Source: CAUSKK01 sp963533935
GTDB taxonomy: Bacteria > Pseudomonadota > Gammaproteobacteria > Cardiobacteriales > Cardiobacteriaceae
Assembly: GCA_963533935.1 (NCBI GenBank)
Contig: CAUSQL010000005.1
Span: forward strand, 1 to 64,000
Reading direction: 5' to 3'
DNA: 64,000 bases
The notes below the pieces were generated by a model. That model was not told the origin of the DNA and ran no database searches. It was given only the letters and a program-made list of their open reading frames with translations. Both the position numbers and the translations under genes were made by a program. This document shows, in pieces, positions 8,321 through 17,746 of the stretch (the stretch's first letter is position 1; each line of letters begins with the position of its first letter).

Positions 8321-9202
8321 TTAGGAATTGCCGTCTTCCGGGCTTAAACCCCAGTTCAGCTTGCTGCGCAGCAGCCGGTGGAATTGGTAGCCCAGCGGGT
8401 GAATGACGGTAATTTCCGCCCCGGCGCCAATAGTCAGTTCGTCGTGGGGCTGCAAAATGCTCTCCTCCTGGCCGTCCAGGGTCAGCTGGCTGTTGTCCGT
8501 CTTCCCCAGAGCCACGGTCAGCTCCAGCTCCTGGCTCAGCACCAGCGGCCGCTGGGCCAGGGTCTGTGGGCAAATGGGCACCGCCAGCAGCAGCGGCAGG
8601 GTCGGTTCCACCAGCGGCCCGCCGGCGGCCAGGGCGTAGGCGGTGGAACCGGTGGGCGTGGCAATGATGAGCCCGTCGGCCCGGTAGTGGCTGAGAAATT
8701 CCCCGTTGCCGTACAAATCCAGCTCAATCATGCGCGCCATCTTGCTGATGTGAATGACCGCGTCGTTCAACGCCAGGTAATTCTCCACGGCCTCGCCGCC
8801 GCGGCGAATTGCCACCTGGAGCAGCCGGCGCCGTTCCGGCACATAGTGGCCCTGGAGTATGGGGCCGAGCACCGCCTCCAGCTGGTCGCTGGGCACGTCG
8901 GCCATAAAGCCCACCCGCCCCGCATTGATGCCGAGTAGGGCGCAGCCCTTGTGCGCCAGCCGCCGGCTCGCCGATAGGAAGGTGCCGTCGCCGCCGATGA
9001 CCAGGCACAGGTCAATGGCCGGCCACTCTTGCCAAGGTATTGCCCGCGGATGTTCACGGAAGGGCGACACCACCGAGGCGCTGTCCAGGTAGTAGTCCAG
9101 ATGGAAGCGCTCCAGCAGCACCATGGTTTTCGCCAGGATTTCCGCCAAATTGGGCGCCGTCAGCTTGCCCATGATGGCAATGCTCTGAAATTTCTTATGC
9201 AT
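8321..9202 (-). CDS. nadK: NAD kinase
   Basis: Phosphorylates NAD to NADP in the cytoplasm. The 293-residue protein has the diagnostic GGDGTFLSASR motif, the LLGINAGRVGFMAD segment and the conserved DGLIIATPTGSTAYALAAGGP block. Gene order rnd-nadK-recN on the minus strand shows spacings of 5 and 1 bases. nadK next to recN is common in gammaproteobacteria. Confidence 0.96.
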   Translation of the reverse strand: MHKKFQSIAIMGKLTAPNLAEILAKTMVLLERFHLDYYLDSASVVSPFREHPRAIPWQEWPAIDLCLVIGGDGTFLSASRRLAHKGCALLGINAGRVGFMADVPSDQLEAVLGPILQGHYVPERRRLLQVAIRRGGEAVENYLALNDAVIHISKMARMIELDLYGNGEFLSHYRADGLIIATPTGSTAYALAAGGPLVEPTLPLLLAVPICPQTLAQRPLVLSQELELTVALGKTDNSQLTLDGQEESILQPHDELTIGAGAEITVIHPLGYQFHRLLRSKLNWGLSPEDGNS

Positions 9203-9207
9203 GGCAA

Positions 9208-10260
9208 CTAATTGATGAATTGACTGAAAAACTCCCGCCGCCAGCCCTGACCGAGCAAACTGTCCTCCGGGTTCAGAACAAAATACTGAATGTCCAGGTA
9301 GTTGCCGAAGATGTGGGGCTGTATGCCCAGCTCCCGGGCAATGCGATTGCGGTAATGCTCAATTTCCCGGCAGCGCTTGTGCTGGGCCTTATTCATGGCC
9401 AGCGGCCGGTGAATGAAGGGAATTTGCAGGCCGTGGCGGCAGTTAAAGTTGTCGATGATGAAGTCCAGCTCCGCCTTGACCACCGGCGAGCCCACCGGCA
9501 ACGCGTCCAGCATTTCCACCACCGACCGCGGCGCTGCCATTGCCACCGCAATGATTTCCCGGTCGCTCAGCAGCCTGGTGCGGAGAACGTTCTGCGCCGC
9601 CGCCACCCGCTCCCGGGCCTCCGTAAGTATGTGGGCAATGACCTGGGCCGCCGGCTGCGCCATTAGCTGCGTGGACCCGGACAGATTAAACCAGTGGAAA
9701 CGGGATTGGCGCCGCGCCGCCATCAGCCGCTGGCCCTCCTCCTCCCACCAGTGCAGGCGCCCCTTCTCCTTCAGCTGCGCCACCAGCAGCGGGTAGAGCT
9801 GGCTCAAGTAGTACACGTCGGCGGCGGCGTAGCGTTGTTGGGCCTCGGACAATGGCCGCTGTAGCCAGGGGCTTTCCCGCAGCTCCTTGTCCAAATTAAT
9901 GCCCAGGTATTCTTTAACCATATTTTTATAGGAGGGGGGCCGCTGCCGGTGCAGCAGCTGGTAGCCCAGCTGGGTGTCATGCAGCCGCGCCGGCATGACC
10001 CGGCCGTAGTACCACATTAAATCCAGGTCGGAAGTGGCGCTGTGAATCACCAGCGGCCCCTGCTGCTGCGCCATGAAGGCCCAGTCCAAATTCCTACGGT
10101 AGGGAATCAGCTGCACCGCCGGCCACTGGGGCTGGTAGAGCTGCAGGAGGGCCAGCTCATTGTGGTAGGCGCCGTTCTGGACGAATTCACAGTCATAGAA
10201 CAGCGGTGCCGCCGGGTCGATGTGTTCGCCACTAACAATCAGTTGCCATTGCAGGGTCAA
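9208..10260 (-). CDS. rnd: Ribonuclease D
   Basis: DEDDy-type 3'-5' exoribonuclease that trims tRNA and small RNA precursors. Exo I is the DCEF stretch near residue 24, Exo II the HSATSDLDL segment, and Exo III the YAAADVYYLSQLY block with its tyrosine and aspartate. An HRDC-like helical domain follows (LSDREIIAVAMAAPRS). The start is TTG at 10260, overlapping the rseP TGA, which suggests translational coupling. In E. coli bamA follows rseP, whereas here rnd, nadK and recN do. Confidence 0.9.
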   Translation of the reverse strand: MTLQWQLIVSGEHIDPAAPLFYDCEFVQNGAYHNELALLQLYQPQWPAVQLIPYRRNLDWAFMAQQQGPLVIHSATSDLDLMWYYGRVMPARLHDTQLGYQLLHRQRPPSYKNMVKEYLGINLDKELRESPWLQRPLSEAQQRYAAADVYYLSQLYPLLVAQLKEKGRLHWWEEEGQRLMAARRQSRFHWFNLSGSTQLMAQPAAQVIAHILTEARERVAAAQNVLRTRLLSDREIIAVAMAAPRSVVEMLDALPVGSPVVKAELDFIIDNFNCRHGLQIPFIHRPLAMNKAQHKRCREIEHYRNRIARELGIQPHIFGNYLDIQYFVLNPEDSLLGQGWRREFFSQFIN

Positions 10261-11594
10261 AACAGGTACTTCCCAAAATCTTTAATTAACACAAAGGCCA
10301 TAAAGAGATAGAGCAGGCCAGCGCCGGCGTAGTTCAGCCACTTCATCACCGGCGGCGATAGCGGTTTCTTGCGCAGCATTTCCAGGGCGTAAAACATCAT
10401 GTGGCCGCCGTCCAGCATGGGTATGGGCAGCAGGTTAATGGCCGCCAGGGACAGGCTGACCACGCCGAGGAAGTTCAGGAAAATATCCCAGCTCATCTGC
10501 AGGGTGCGGCCGGCCACGTCGCCGATGGTCAGCGGCCCGCCCATGTTTTCCAGAGACGCCTGATTGCGCAGCAGCCGCAGGAAGGTTTTATAGGTGGTTT
10601 CCGTGTAATAGAGCATCTTAGCCGTGCCGTGGGCCAGGGCCGGCCCCAGCGGGTAGCGCTCCACCGTTTCAAATTTACCGATGTGCGGCCGCACGTCTGC
10701 CCAGCGCAGGCCTAAATAGGGTTTGCCCTTGTGTTCGCCCACGGTAACGCTAACTTGCAGCGACGCCCCGGCCCGTTCCACGGTCAGTTGCACGGTCTCG
10801 CCAGCCTTTTTTCCCAGATTGAAATGGATTAAATCCACATCCCGGCCGTCCACCTGGCGCACGATGTCGCCGGCCTGGAGCCCCGCCGCCGCGGCCGGAC
10901 TATCTTTCATCACCTCGCCCACCTGGGCCGGCAGCCATTCATCGACCATATACAGACCGGTGGCCTGGGCCATTTTCAGCTCGTCGCCCTTCTTCAAACC
11001 GCTTAAATCCAGGATTCGCTCTAGAGTTTGTCCGTCCCGGTCAATGGTCAGGTGAATCTTCTCCCGCGGCGCGCCCACCAATGCCACGTGGCCTTCGTCG
11101 GTGAGGCGAATGCGCTGGCCCTGAATCTCCCGAATCAGGTCGCCGGGGCGAAAGTCGGCGAAGCTGGCGATGGAATTGGCCTGCACCCAGGCGATTTCCG
11201 GCCGCAGCCCCTTCACGCCCACCATATAGAGGCCGGTAAACATGATTACGGCGAAGATTAAATTGATGGCCGGGCCGGCAAAGGCCACGAGAAAGCGCTT
11301 GCCCGGCGGCAAACCCTGGAAGGTGCGGCCCGCGTCCTCCGGGGCGATTTCCTCCTCCCGGTTCTCGCCGAGCATCTGCACGAAACCACCCAGCAGTATG
11401 GGCGCGAGGGTGTAAAGGGTGTCGTCCTTCTTGCTGCGCCAGCTAAGCAGCGGCTTACCGAAGCCAATGGAAAAGCGCAGGATTTTCACGTTAAAGAGAC
11501 GGGCCACGTAAAAGTGGGCCCATTCGTGGATAGTTACCAGAATGCCTATGGTCAGGCAGAAGCCCAACAGGCCAAAGAGAAAATTTGTCGTCAT
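10257..11594 (-). CDS. rseP: RIP zinc metalloprotease RseP
   Basis: Site-2 intramembrane protease that cleaves anti-sigma factors and remnant signal peptides in the inner membrane. The HEWAH motif (H23, E24, H27) lies in the first membrane helix. Two periplasmic PDZ domains follow (AGDLIREIQG-like and AGLQAGDIVRQVDG). The LDG motif occurs in PIPMLDGGHMMF near the C-terminus. The longest frame starts at TTG 11612, but ATG 11594 overlaps the cdsA stop as ATGA and is preferred, giving 445 residues. Confidence 0.95.
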   Translation of the reverse strand: MTTNFLFGLLGFCLTIGILVTIHEWAHFYVARLFNVKILRFSIGFGKPLLSWRSKKDDTLYTLAPILLGGFVQMLGENREEEIAPEDAGRTFQGLPPGKRFLVAFAGPAINLIFAVIMFTGLYMVGVKGLRPEIAWVQANSIASFADFRPGDLIREIQGQRIRLTDEGHVALVGAPREKIHLTIDRDGQTLERILDLSGLKKGDELKMAQATGLYMVDEWLPAQVGEVMKDSPAAAAGLQAGDIVRQVDGRDVDLIHFNLGKKAGETVQLTVERAGASLQVSVTVGEHKGKPYLGLRWADVRPHIGKFETVERYPLGPALAHGTAKMLYYTETTYKTFLRLLRNQASLENMGGPLTIGDVAGRTLQMSWDIFLNFLGVVSLSLAAINLLPIPMLDGGHMMFYALEMLRKKPLSPPVMKWLNYAGAGLLYLFMAFVLIKDFGKYLF

Positions 11595-12376
11595 AAAAAT
11601 GCCAATGCCCAAATGGGAAAGGCCGAAAGCCAGCTGTCAATGCGGTCAAGCATGCCACCGTGGCCCGGCAGAATGCGGCCGCTGTCCTTAAGGCCCGCCC
11701 GCCTCTTGAGAACGCTTTCCCAGAGGTCGCCGAGCACTCCGTAAAACACGGCCAGCACACTTAATAATAAAAACAACGCCTTTGAACCGGGTAGGTCAAA
11801 GAACAGCAAAAACAACAGGGCCAGCAGCAGGGCGCTGCCCACGCCGCCCAGCAAACCCTCCCGGGTCTTCTTCGGGCTCACGTGCGGTGCCAGCGGGGTC
11901 TTGCCCCATTTTCTACCCACAAAATAGGCCACACTGTCGCTGACCCAGATAATCAAAAATAGCGCCAAGGTGCCCCAGGAACCCAGCTGGCCATACACCA
12001 AATCCACCGCTGCCACAAAGGCCGCCAGGCTGGCAATGCCAGTGCCGGCGATGTGCTTATCAGTTATTTGTAGTGTCTGACCCCGTTCGTATTTATATAG
12101 GAGCCAGGGCACGGTGCATAGCCAACCGGTGGCCACCAGCGCAATTAGGGCCTTGGCCAACAGGGGCACTTGCAGGGCGGCCAGGGTTAAAGCACCCACC
12201 AGAAAAATAAAAAAGCCCTTTTTGGGCTGGGGTAGGGCTAGCAAATTGGCCCATTCGGCGGCACTGACCAGACCAATGAACAGCAATAGCCCGTCCACAA
12301 TCCAATGTTGGCCATAGATTAAGGTGGTTATAAAAATCGCCCCGGCAATCAGGGCGGTGATAATTCGTTCCTTCAC
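11591..12376 (-). CDS. cdsA: Phosphatidate cytidylyltransferase
   Basis: Makes CDP-diacylglycerol from phosphatidate and CTP at the inner membrane. The 261-residue protein is almost entirely hydrophobic helices. It carries the CDP-diglyceride synthase signature near the C-terminus (KRRAGLKDSGRILPGHGG, then LDRIDS). It starts at GTG 12376, overlapping the uppS TAG by one base. In many relatives dxr lies in this cluster; none is present here. Confidence 0.95.
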   Translation of the reverse strand: MKERIITALIAGAIFITTLIYGQHWIVDGLLLFIGLVSAAEWANLLALPQPKKGFFIFLVGALTLAALQVPLLAKALIALVATGWLCTVPWLLYKYERGQTLQITDKHIAGTGIASLAAFVAAVDLVYGQLGSWGTLALFLIIWVSDSVAYFVGRKWGKTPLAPHVSPKKTREGLLGGVGSALLLALLFLLFFDLPGSKALFLLLSVLAVFYGVLGDLWESVLKRRAGLKDSGRILPGHGGMLDRIDSWLSAFPIWALAFL

Positions 12377-13071
12377 TATTCCTCCTCCAGCGTACCAAAG
12401 CGCCGCTGCCGTTGTTGGTAGGCCTCAATGGCCGCTTTCAGCTGTTCTTCACCGAATTCTGGCCAGTGCACATCACAGAAATACAGCTCCGCATAGGCTG
12501 CTTCCCATAGGAAAAAATTACTCAGCCGCTGCTCGCCGCTGGTTCTAATCAGCAAATCCACCGGCGGTAGGGGCAGCGGCCGGTGTTGGGCGAACACTTC
12601 TTCATTTAGTTGTTCCGGTCTTAGGCCCGCCGCCAGCAGCCGCCGAACCGTGGCCAATATTTCCCACTGGCCGCTGTAGTTGATGGCCAGCACCAGATTA
12701 AGGCCATCATTGCTCGCAGTTAGGGCCTCAATGCGGTCAATGCTGTGCCGCAGCTCGGTGGACAGATTGGCCCGCTCGCCGAGCACATTAACCCTGATAT
12801 TTTCCCGGTGTAATTGGTCGCTGCTGTCGTCAATGGCCTGGCGTATCAGCTGCATGAGCAGCTTAACTTCCGCGCCGGGCCGGCCCCAGTTTTCGCAGCT
12901 GAAAGCAAATAAACTAAGGGTTTTTATGCCCAGGGCAGCGGCCAGGGCCACCACCCTATCCACGTTCTTACGGCCGGCCTGGTGGCCAAAAAAGCGCGGC
13001 CGCCGGCGCTGCTGCGCCCAGCGGCCGTTGCCGTCCATAATTATGGCCACGTGTTTGGGAACACCGTTCAT
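12376..13071 (-). CDS. uppS: Undecaprenyl diphosphate synthase
   Basis: cis-Prenyltransferase that builds the C55 lipid carrier for peptidoglycan. It shows MDGNGRWA near residue 13, the GHQAGRKN segment, FAFSCENW and the RTSGEQRLSNF block near the C-terminus. At 231 residues it is slightly short for the family (about 250). The start overlaps the frr stop as TAATG. It needs farnesyl diphosphate, which in this organism may come from mevalonate. Confidence 0.95.
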   Translation of the reverse strand: MNGVPKHVAIIMDGNGRWAQQRRRPRFFGHQAGRKNVDRVVALAAALGIKTLSLFAFSCENWGRPGAEVKLLMQLIRQAIDDSSDQLHRENIRVNVLGERANLSTELRHSIDRIEALTASNDGLNLVLAINYSGQWEILATVRRLLAAGLRPEQLNEEVFAQHRPLPLPPVDLLIRTSGEQRLSNFFLWEAAYAELYFCDVHWPEFGEEQLKAAIEAYQQRQRRFGTLEEE

Positions 13072-13628
13072 TAGAGTTCAAGCAGCTCTTTTTCTTTCGT
13101 TGCGAGAGCCTTATCCACCGCCTCAATGAATTTATCGGTGATTTTCTGCACTTCCCCTTCGGCGCGCTTGGCATCGTCTTCGGAGACTTCCTTCTTATCC
13201 AGCAACTGCTTAATGGCCGTGTTGCTGTCGCGGCGAATATTGCGGATAGCGATTTTTGCCCCCTCGCCCTCCTTATTCACCACCTTAACCAACTCTCGCC
13301 GGCGTTCTTCGGTTAGTGGCGGCAGATTAATGTGCAGCACCTGGCCGGCCGTATTGGGCGTTAAACCCAGGTCGGAATTGATAATAGCCTTCTCAATGAC
13401 TGCCACCATTGGTTTTTCCCACACCTGAATGGTCAGAGTGCGGGCATCGGTAGCGGTAACATTGGCCGCCTGGGACAGAGGCACCTGGGAGCCGTAATAG
13501 TCCACCGTAATGTGGTCTAACAGACTGACGCTGGCGCGACCGGTGCGGATACGTACCAGCTCCTGATCCAGGGCCTTTAGGGATTTCTCCATGCGTTCGG
13601 CCGTATCCTTCTCAATCTTTTTCAACAT
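13071..13628 (-). CDS. frr: Ribosome recycling factor
   Basis: Splits post-termination ribosomes together with EF-G. The 185-residue length is exactly that of the family. The sequence runs through RTGRASVSLLDHITVDYYG, the PLTEERRRELVK block and NIRRDSN. It sits 4 bases after pyrH within the translation operon. Confidence 0.97.
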   Translation of the reverse strand: MLKKIEKDTAERMEKSLKALDQELVRIRTGRASVSLLDHITVDYYGSQVPLSQAANVTATDARTLTIQVWEKPMVAVIEKAIINSDLGLTPNTAGQVLHINLPPLTEERRRELVKVVNKEGEGAKIAIRNIRRDSNTAIKQLLDKKEVSEDDAKRAEGEVQKITDKFIEAVDKALATKEKELLEL

Positions 13629-13632
13629 AAAT

Positions 13633-14364
13633 TCACTCCTGAATAACCACCGTGCCCACGTTATCGCTGAACACGGCCCGGACTATCTCATCGCTTTTGG
13701 TCATGTCAAAAACCACCAGCGGCATATTGTTTTCCTGGCACATAACAATGGAAGTGGCGTCCATCACCTGCAAATTGTCCGACAATACTTTTTTATAGCT
13801 CAGAGTGTCGTATTTTACTGCCTCGGGATACTTTTTCGGGTCTTTGTTGTAGATGCCGTCGACCTTGGTGGCCTTGTACATGGCGTCGGCACCGAGCTCA
13901 ATGGCGCGCAGGCTGGCGGCGGTGTCCGTGGTGGAAAAGGGGTTGCCGGTGCCGGCGGCGCAGATTACCACCCGCCCCTTCTCCAAATGGCGAATGGCGC
14001 GGCGGCGAATGTAGCGCTCACAGACCTGGTCCATAATCAGGGCGCTCATGACCCGCACTTCCATGCCCAAATGTTCCATGGCGTCCTGTAGGGCCAGGGA
14101 ATTCATCACCGTGCCCAACATGCCCATATTGTCGCCGGTAACCCGCTCCATGCCCAGCTCCTCCAGGCTGGCGCCGCGGAAGAGGTTGCCGGCGCCCACC
14201 ACCACCGCCACTTCCACGCCGTTATCGTTCAGCACCTTGATTTCCTTGGCGATGCGATTGACCACGTTACTGTCCAGGCCAAATTGCTGCTCGCCCATCA
14301 GCGCTTCGCCGCTCATCTTTAGCAGAATTCTTTTAAAACGGGGTTTGTCTAATGAAATACTCAT
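13633..14364 (-). CDS. pyrH: UMP kinase
   Basis: Hexameric amino-acid-kinase-fold enzyme converting UMP to UDP. It shows RILLKMSGEAL at the N-terminus, VVVGAGNLFRG, AAGTGNPFSTTDTAA and DGIYNKDPKK. The 243-residue length matches the family. It starts about 120 bases after tsf, with a terminator in the gap, so part of its transcription may be attenuated or come from its own promoter. Confidence 0.97.
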   Translation of the reverse strand: MSISLDKPRFKRILLKMSGEALMGEQQFGLDSNVVNRIAKEIKVLNDNGVEVAVVVGAGNLFRGASLEELGMERVTGDNMGMLGTVMNSLALQDAMEHLGMEVRVMSALIMDQVCERYIRRRAIRHLEKGRVVICAAGTGNPFSTTDTAASLRAIELGADAMYKATKVDGIYNKDPKKYPEAVKYDTLSYKKVLSDNLQVMDATSIVMCQENNMPLVVFDMTKSDEIVRAVFSDNVGTVVIQE

Positions 14365-14392
14365 AATTTCTCTCTGGGAATAAAAAAACTGC

Positions 14393-14421
14393 CAAAAAAA
14401 ACCGCCAACGAATTAGCGGTT
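14393..14421 (-). terminator. Rho-independent terminator after tsf
   Basis: On the minus strand AACCGC pairs with GCGGTT across a 10-base loop and is followed by a run of eight T. It lies between tsf and pyrH and would partly separate the rpsB-tsf transcript from the pyrH operon. Confidence 0.75.
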
Positions 14422-14483
14422 TAGAAATGGGAAAGTGCGCCGCCCGGCGCCAATAATTAGTTGGGAGCGGCCGGCGCCTCATC

Positions 14484-15365
14484 TTAGGAACCCTTGGCCT
14501 GGGCCATGACTTCGGCCACGAAGTCCGATTCCTCTTTTTCGATGCCTTCGCCCAGCTCGTAGCGTACGAAGCGCACCACCTGGCTATTTTTCTCCTTCAG
14601 CAACTGCTCCACGGATTTGGACGGGTCGATGACGAAGGGCTGGCCGAGCAGCGTTACTTCCTTGAGGATTTTGCCCAGGGCGCCCTCGGCAATTTTCGCA
14701 GCGATGTCCGCCGGCTTACCGGACTGCACCGCCTTTTCCTGGGCGATACGCCGTTCCTTATCCACAAATTCCTTGTCCAGACCGTCCACGGTGATGGCCT
14801 GCGGGTTCGAGGCAGCGATGTGCATGGCCAGCTGTTTGGCCAGTTCCAAATCGTCGTTGCTCAATTCCACCAGCACACCAATTTTCTTACCGTGCAGATA
14901 AGAACCAACTACGCCCTTGCCGTTGTAGGTTACGAAGCGGCGCACGGTCATGTTCTCACCGATTTTGGCGATAAGTGCCTTGCGGGTGTCGTCCACGGAG
15001 GTGCCATTGCCAAAGTCCGCCTGACTTAGAGCCTCCACGCTGTCCAGCCCCTTGGTGCGGGCGATGTCAGCGATGGTGCGGGCAAAGTTGCCGAAGTCGT
15101 CGCCGATGGCCACGAAGTCCGTTTCGCAGTTGGCTTCCAGCAGGGTTACCTGTTTATGGTCGGCGCTGGCGGAAATTACCAGCACGCCCTCGGCGGCCAC
15201 CCGGCTAGCCTTCTTCTCGGCCTTGGCTAGGCCGGTTTTACGCATGTGTTCAATGGCCGCCTCAATGTCGCCGCCCACTTCCACCAGGGCTTTTTTGCAG
15301 TCCATCATGGCTGCGCCGGTGCGTTCTCTCAGCTCCTTAACTAGGGCCGCACTAATTTCTGCCAT
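14484..15365 (-). CDS. tsf: Elongation factor Ts
   Basis: Guanine nucleotide exchange factor for EF-Tu. The N-terminal UBA-like region reads VKELRERTGAAMMDCKKAL. The core contains EANCETDFVA, with the TDFV motif that displaces magnesium in EF-Tu. Length is 293 residues against 283 in E. coli. It follows rpsB by 2 bases on the same transcript. Confidence 0.97.
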   Translation of the reverse strand: MAEISAALVKELRERTGAAMMDCKKALVEVGGDIEAAIEHMRKTGLAKAEKKASRVAAEGVLVISASADHKQVTLLEANCETDFVAIGDDFGNFARTIADIARTKGLDSVEALSQADFGNGTSVDDTRKALIAKIGENMTVRRFVTYNGKGVVGSYLHGKKIGVLVELSNDDLELAKQLAMHIAASNPQAITVDGLDKEFVDKERRIAQEKAVQSGKPADIAAKIAEGALGKILKEVTLLGQPFVIDPSKSVEQLLKEKNSQVVRFVRYELGEGIEKEESDFVAEVMAQAKGS

Positions 15366-15367
15366 AT

Positions 15368-16135
15368 TTACTCCTTGTCCTCGGCTGCTACTTCCTGATT
15401 TTCCACGGCTTCGGCCAATTCGGCTTCGGCGTTCTTACGGTTCTTGCTGCCGGCGGAGGCTTTTGCCGCTTCTACGGTGTCGGCGAAGGCGTCGGCGTAG
15501 AGCTTAATGGCGCGCACGCTGTCGTCGTTGCCGGGCACGATGTAATCCACGCCGTTGATGGAGTTATTGGTATCCACAATGCCGACCACGGGAATGCCCA
15601 GCTTCTGTGCTTCCTTAATGGCGATGTGCTCGTGGCCCACGTCAATGACAAATAGCACGTCGGGCAGCCGCTTCATGTGGCGAATGCCGTTCAGCGAACG
15701 CTCCAATTTGGCCTTTTCCCGGTTTAATACGATGATTTCCTTCTTGTTCAGGCGGTCGAAGGTGCCATCTTCGGCCATTTTTTCGATGGCTTCGAGGCGG
15801 CTCACGGACTGGCGCACGGTTTTAAAGTTGGTCATCATGCCGCCGAGCCAACGGAAGCTCACATAGGGCATACCGCAGCGGGCACCGGCCTCGGCCACTG
15901 CTTCGCTGGCGTTGCGCTTGGTGCCCACCAGCATGACCGTGCCACCGTTGGCCACCACGGTGCCAACGAAGTTCAGGGCGTCCTGCAGCATGGGCACGGT
16001 TTTTTCCAGGTTAATGATGTGAATGTCGCCGCGCACGCCGTAGATGTAGGGGGCCATCTTCGGATTCCAGAAACGGCTGCGGTGGCCAAAGTGGGCGCCG
16101 GCCTCGAATAGGTCCCGTAGGGTTACGTTACTCAT
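15368..16135 (-). CDS. rpsB: 30S ribosomal protein S2
   Basis: Small-subunit ribosomal protein. It contains GAHFGHRSRFWNPKM, GTKRNA, RWLGGMMTNF and the VGIVDTNN block of the S2 family. The 255-residue length is a little above E. coli (241), with an acidic and alanine-rich C-terminal tail. It heads the rpsB-tsf transcript. A leader with a hairpin and an extended -10 promoter lie upstream. Confidence 0.97.
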   Translation of the reverse strand: MSNVTLRDLFEAGAHFGHRSRFWNPKMAPYIYGVRGDIHIINLEKTVPMLQDALNFVGTVVANGGTVMLVGTKRNASEAVAEAGARCGMPYVSFRWLGGMMTNFKTVRQSVSRLEAIEKMAEDGTFDRLNKKEIIVLNREKAKLERSLNGIRHMKRLPDVLFVIDVGHEHIAIKEAQKLGIPVVGIVDTNNSINGVDYIVPGNDDSVRAIKLYADAFADTVEAAKASAGSKNRKNAEAELAEAVENQEVAAEDKE

Positions 16136-16170
16136 TTAATAAAACTCCAATTAGGTTAATCGTCCAGGGC

Positions 16171-16202
16171 CGGTCTGCCGCAATGAAGACCTGGTCAGAC
16201 CG
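16171..16202 (-). promoter_or_regulatory. rpsB leader hairpin
   Basis: In the roughly 105-base leader between the promoter and rpsB, CGGTCTG pairs with CAGACCG over an 18-base loop. The position and simple hairpin recall the S2 autoregulatory leader known upstream of rpsB in gammaproteobacteria. I infer an S2-binding site; the fold has not been compared with the family model. Confidence 0.45.
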
Positions 16203-16249
16203 CTGATTTCCCTGTGCTTTCTACCCGAGCCAGTGGCGCGGGCCGGGCA

Positions 16250-16258
16250 ATTATAGCA
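16250..16258 (-). promoter_or_regulatory. Extended -10 promoter of rpsB-tsf
   Basis: Minus-strand TGCTATAAT is a perfect TATAAT box with the extended TG. The -35 region is poor, as expected for an extended -10 promoter. It gives an rpsB leader of about 105 bases. Confidence 0.65.
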
Positions 16259-16294
16259 GCAGCAAAGGCCGCTGCCCCAGCGCGTTTATTTGCC

Positions 16295-16451
16295 GTTTAT
16301 ACAAACAGACGGGCGGTTGTTCGGCTAAAGCCTCACGCGCCCTTACATACGTAAGGGCGCTTCTCCTGTATGTATTTAAGCCCTTAATTACATACAGGGG
16401 AAGCGCCCCGTTGTTTGTATAAACCCTAGAGTGCTTCCTCTGTATATTTAA
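16295..16451. repeat. Palindromic repeats between rpsB and the SWIM gene
   Basis: Includes an expanded unit (about 16295-16378) in which GGGC and GGCGCTT are separated by an insert starting GGTTGTTCGG and ending near TTACATACGTAAG. An inverse unit follows (16385-16422), then a degenerate one ending TGTATATTTA (about 16428-16451). The junction is divergent, so these copies lie upstream of both genes. Confidence 0.8.
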
Positions 16452-16504
16452 GCCCGTGGAAATGCTGTGGCACAATAGGGTTCTTAATCACCACAGGATT
16501 CACC

Positions 16505-17746
16505 ATGCAAGCCCTTACCAGTGAACAGATTAATCAGCTGGCCCCCGACGCCGCCTCCATTAAAGCCGCCCAATCCCTGGCCTCCCGCTGGCAATTGCTG
16601 GCCGGCAACGGGCAGGCCCTCTGGGGCCTGTGCAAGGGCAGCGGTAAAAATCCCTACCAGACGGCCATCGACGGCCGCGACTTCGCCAGCAAATGCAGCT
16701 GCCCAAGCCGTAAATTCCCCTGCAAGCACGCCCTTTCTCTACTGCTGGTGCGGGCCGCCGGCGCCCAGTTTAAGGACGAGGAAATGCCCGACTGGGTGCA
16801 GAGCTGGCTCGACAAGCGCGGCCAGACCAAAGAGAAAAAGGAGAAAAAGGCCGCCGACCCGGCCCAACGGCAGAAGCGCCAGGCGGCCCGGGAAAAAAAG
16901 GTGGCCAGCGGCCTGGAGGATTTAAACCTGTGGCTGCGGGATTTACTGCGCCAGGGCCTGCTGCAAATCGACCGCAATGACTTCGACCAGATGGCGCGGC
17001 GGCTGGTGGACCAGCAGCTGAGCCCCTTGGGCCAACAGTTACAACGGCTGGCCCTGGCCGAGCAGGAGGAACTGCTCTACGGCCTGAGCCAGCTCTATCT
17101 AATGACCCGCGCCGCGGAACGGCTGGACTATTTAAGTCCCGAGCGCCAGGAAGACCTGAAGCTGCGCCTCGGTTTCCCGGTGGCTAAGGAGGAAGTGCTG
17201 GCGCGGCCGCCGGTAAACGACCGCTGGCTGGCCCTGGGCCGCCGCGAGGAGGTGCAGGACCGGGCCGTCACCATCTTTTATTACCTTTACGGCCTCCAAA
17301 GCCGCCGCTTTGCCCTGCTGCTGGACTTTGCCATGCCGCCCCAGGTGCCGCCCAGCCTCCAGCCGCTGGCGGCCGGCCAATGCTACGGCGGCGACCTGCA
17401 TTTCTACGGGGGTCTAAATAATCTGCGTGCTTTGGCGCCGGCCCTACGGGCGGTGGACGAAAAAATTAATTTGCCGGCGCAGAATCTCGACGAGAGCTGG
17501 CGGCAGCTGATGGCCGATTACGCCGCTAATCCGCTGTTAAATCAGTTAATTGGCTACGGCACCAATCTGCACTATGTGTTTAGGGATAAGCAGAGCGGCC
17601 TGAGCGACGGCCAGCGGGTGCTTCCCATTAATATTAGTGAGGAGGAGAAAATTCGCCTGCTGGCCCACAGTGGCGGCCGCGCCTTCAGCGCCTTTTTCCT
17701 GCACCGGCCGGCCCCCCAGCGTAACGAACTGCTATTAACCCTATGA
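16505..17746 (+). CDS. SWIM zinc-finger protein (YehQ-like position)
   Basis: A 413-residue soluble protein with a SWIM zinc finger near residues 58-76, reading CSCPSRKFPCKH, which fits the CxCx(n)CxH pattern. A Lys/Glu-rich charged stretch (residues about 100-135) follows, then a helical region without recognised domains. SWIM proteins of this kind occur beside MoxR AAA+ ATPases, VWA proteins and DUF5691 proteins, including the E. coli yeh locus. The stop overlaps the next start (17743). The exact role is unknown; protein or DNA binding by the finger is inferred. Confidence 0.8.
   Translation: MQALTSEQINQLAPDAASIKAAQSLASRWQLLAGNGQALWGLCKGSGKNPYQTAIDGRDFASKCSCPSRKFPCKHALSLLLVRAAGAQFKDEEMPDWVQSWLDKRGQTKEKKEKKAADPAQRQKRQAAREKKVASGLEDLNLWLRDLLRQGLLQIDRNDFDQMARRLVDQQLSPLGQQLQRLALAEQEELLYGLSQLYLMTRAAERLDYLSPERQEDLKLRLGFPVAKEEVLARPPVNDRWLALGRREEVQDRAVTIFYYLYGLQSRRFALLLDFAMPPQVPPSLQPLAAGQCYGGDLHFYGGLNNLRALAPALRAVDEKINLPAQNLDESWRQLMADYAANPLLNQLIGYGTNLHYVFRDKQSGLSDGQRVLPINISEEEKIRLLAHSGGRAFSAFFLHRPAPQRNELLLTL

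Noticed and set aside
9220..9666. Long plus-strand frames opposite rnd, nadK, recN and other GC-rich genes
   Set aside because: Opposite-strand frames stay open because of high GC3. They lack starts with ribosome-binding sites and overlap well-supported genes completely.
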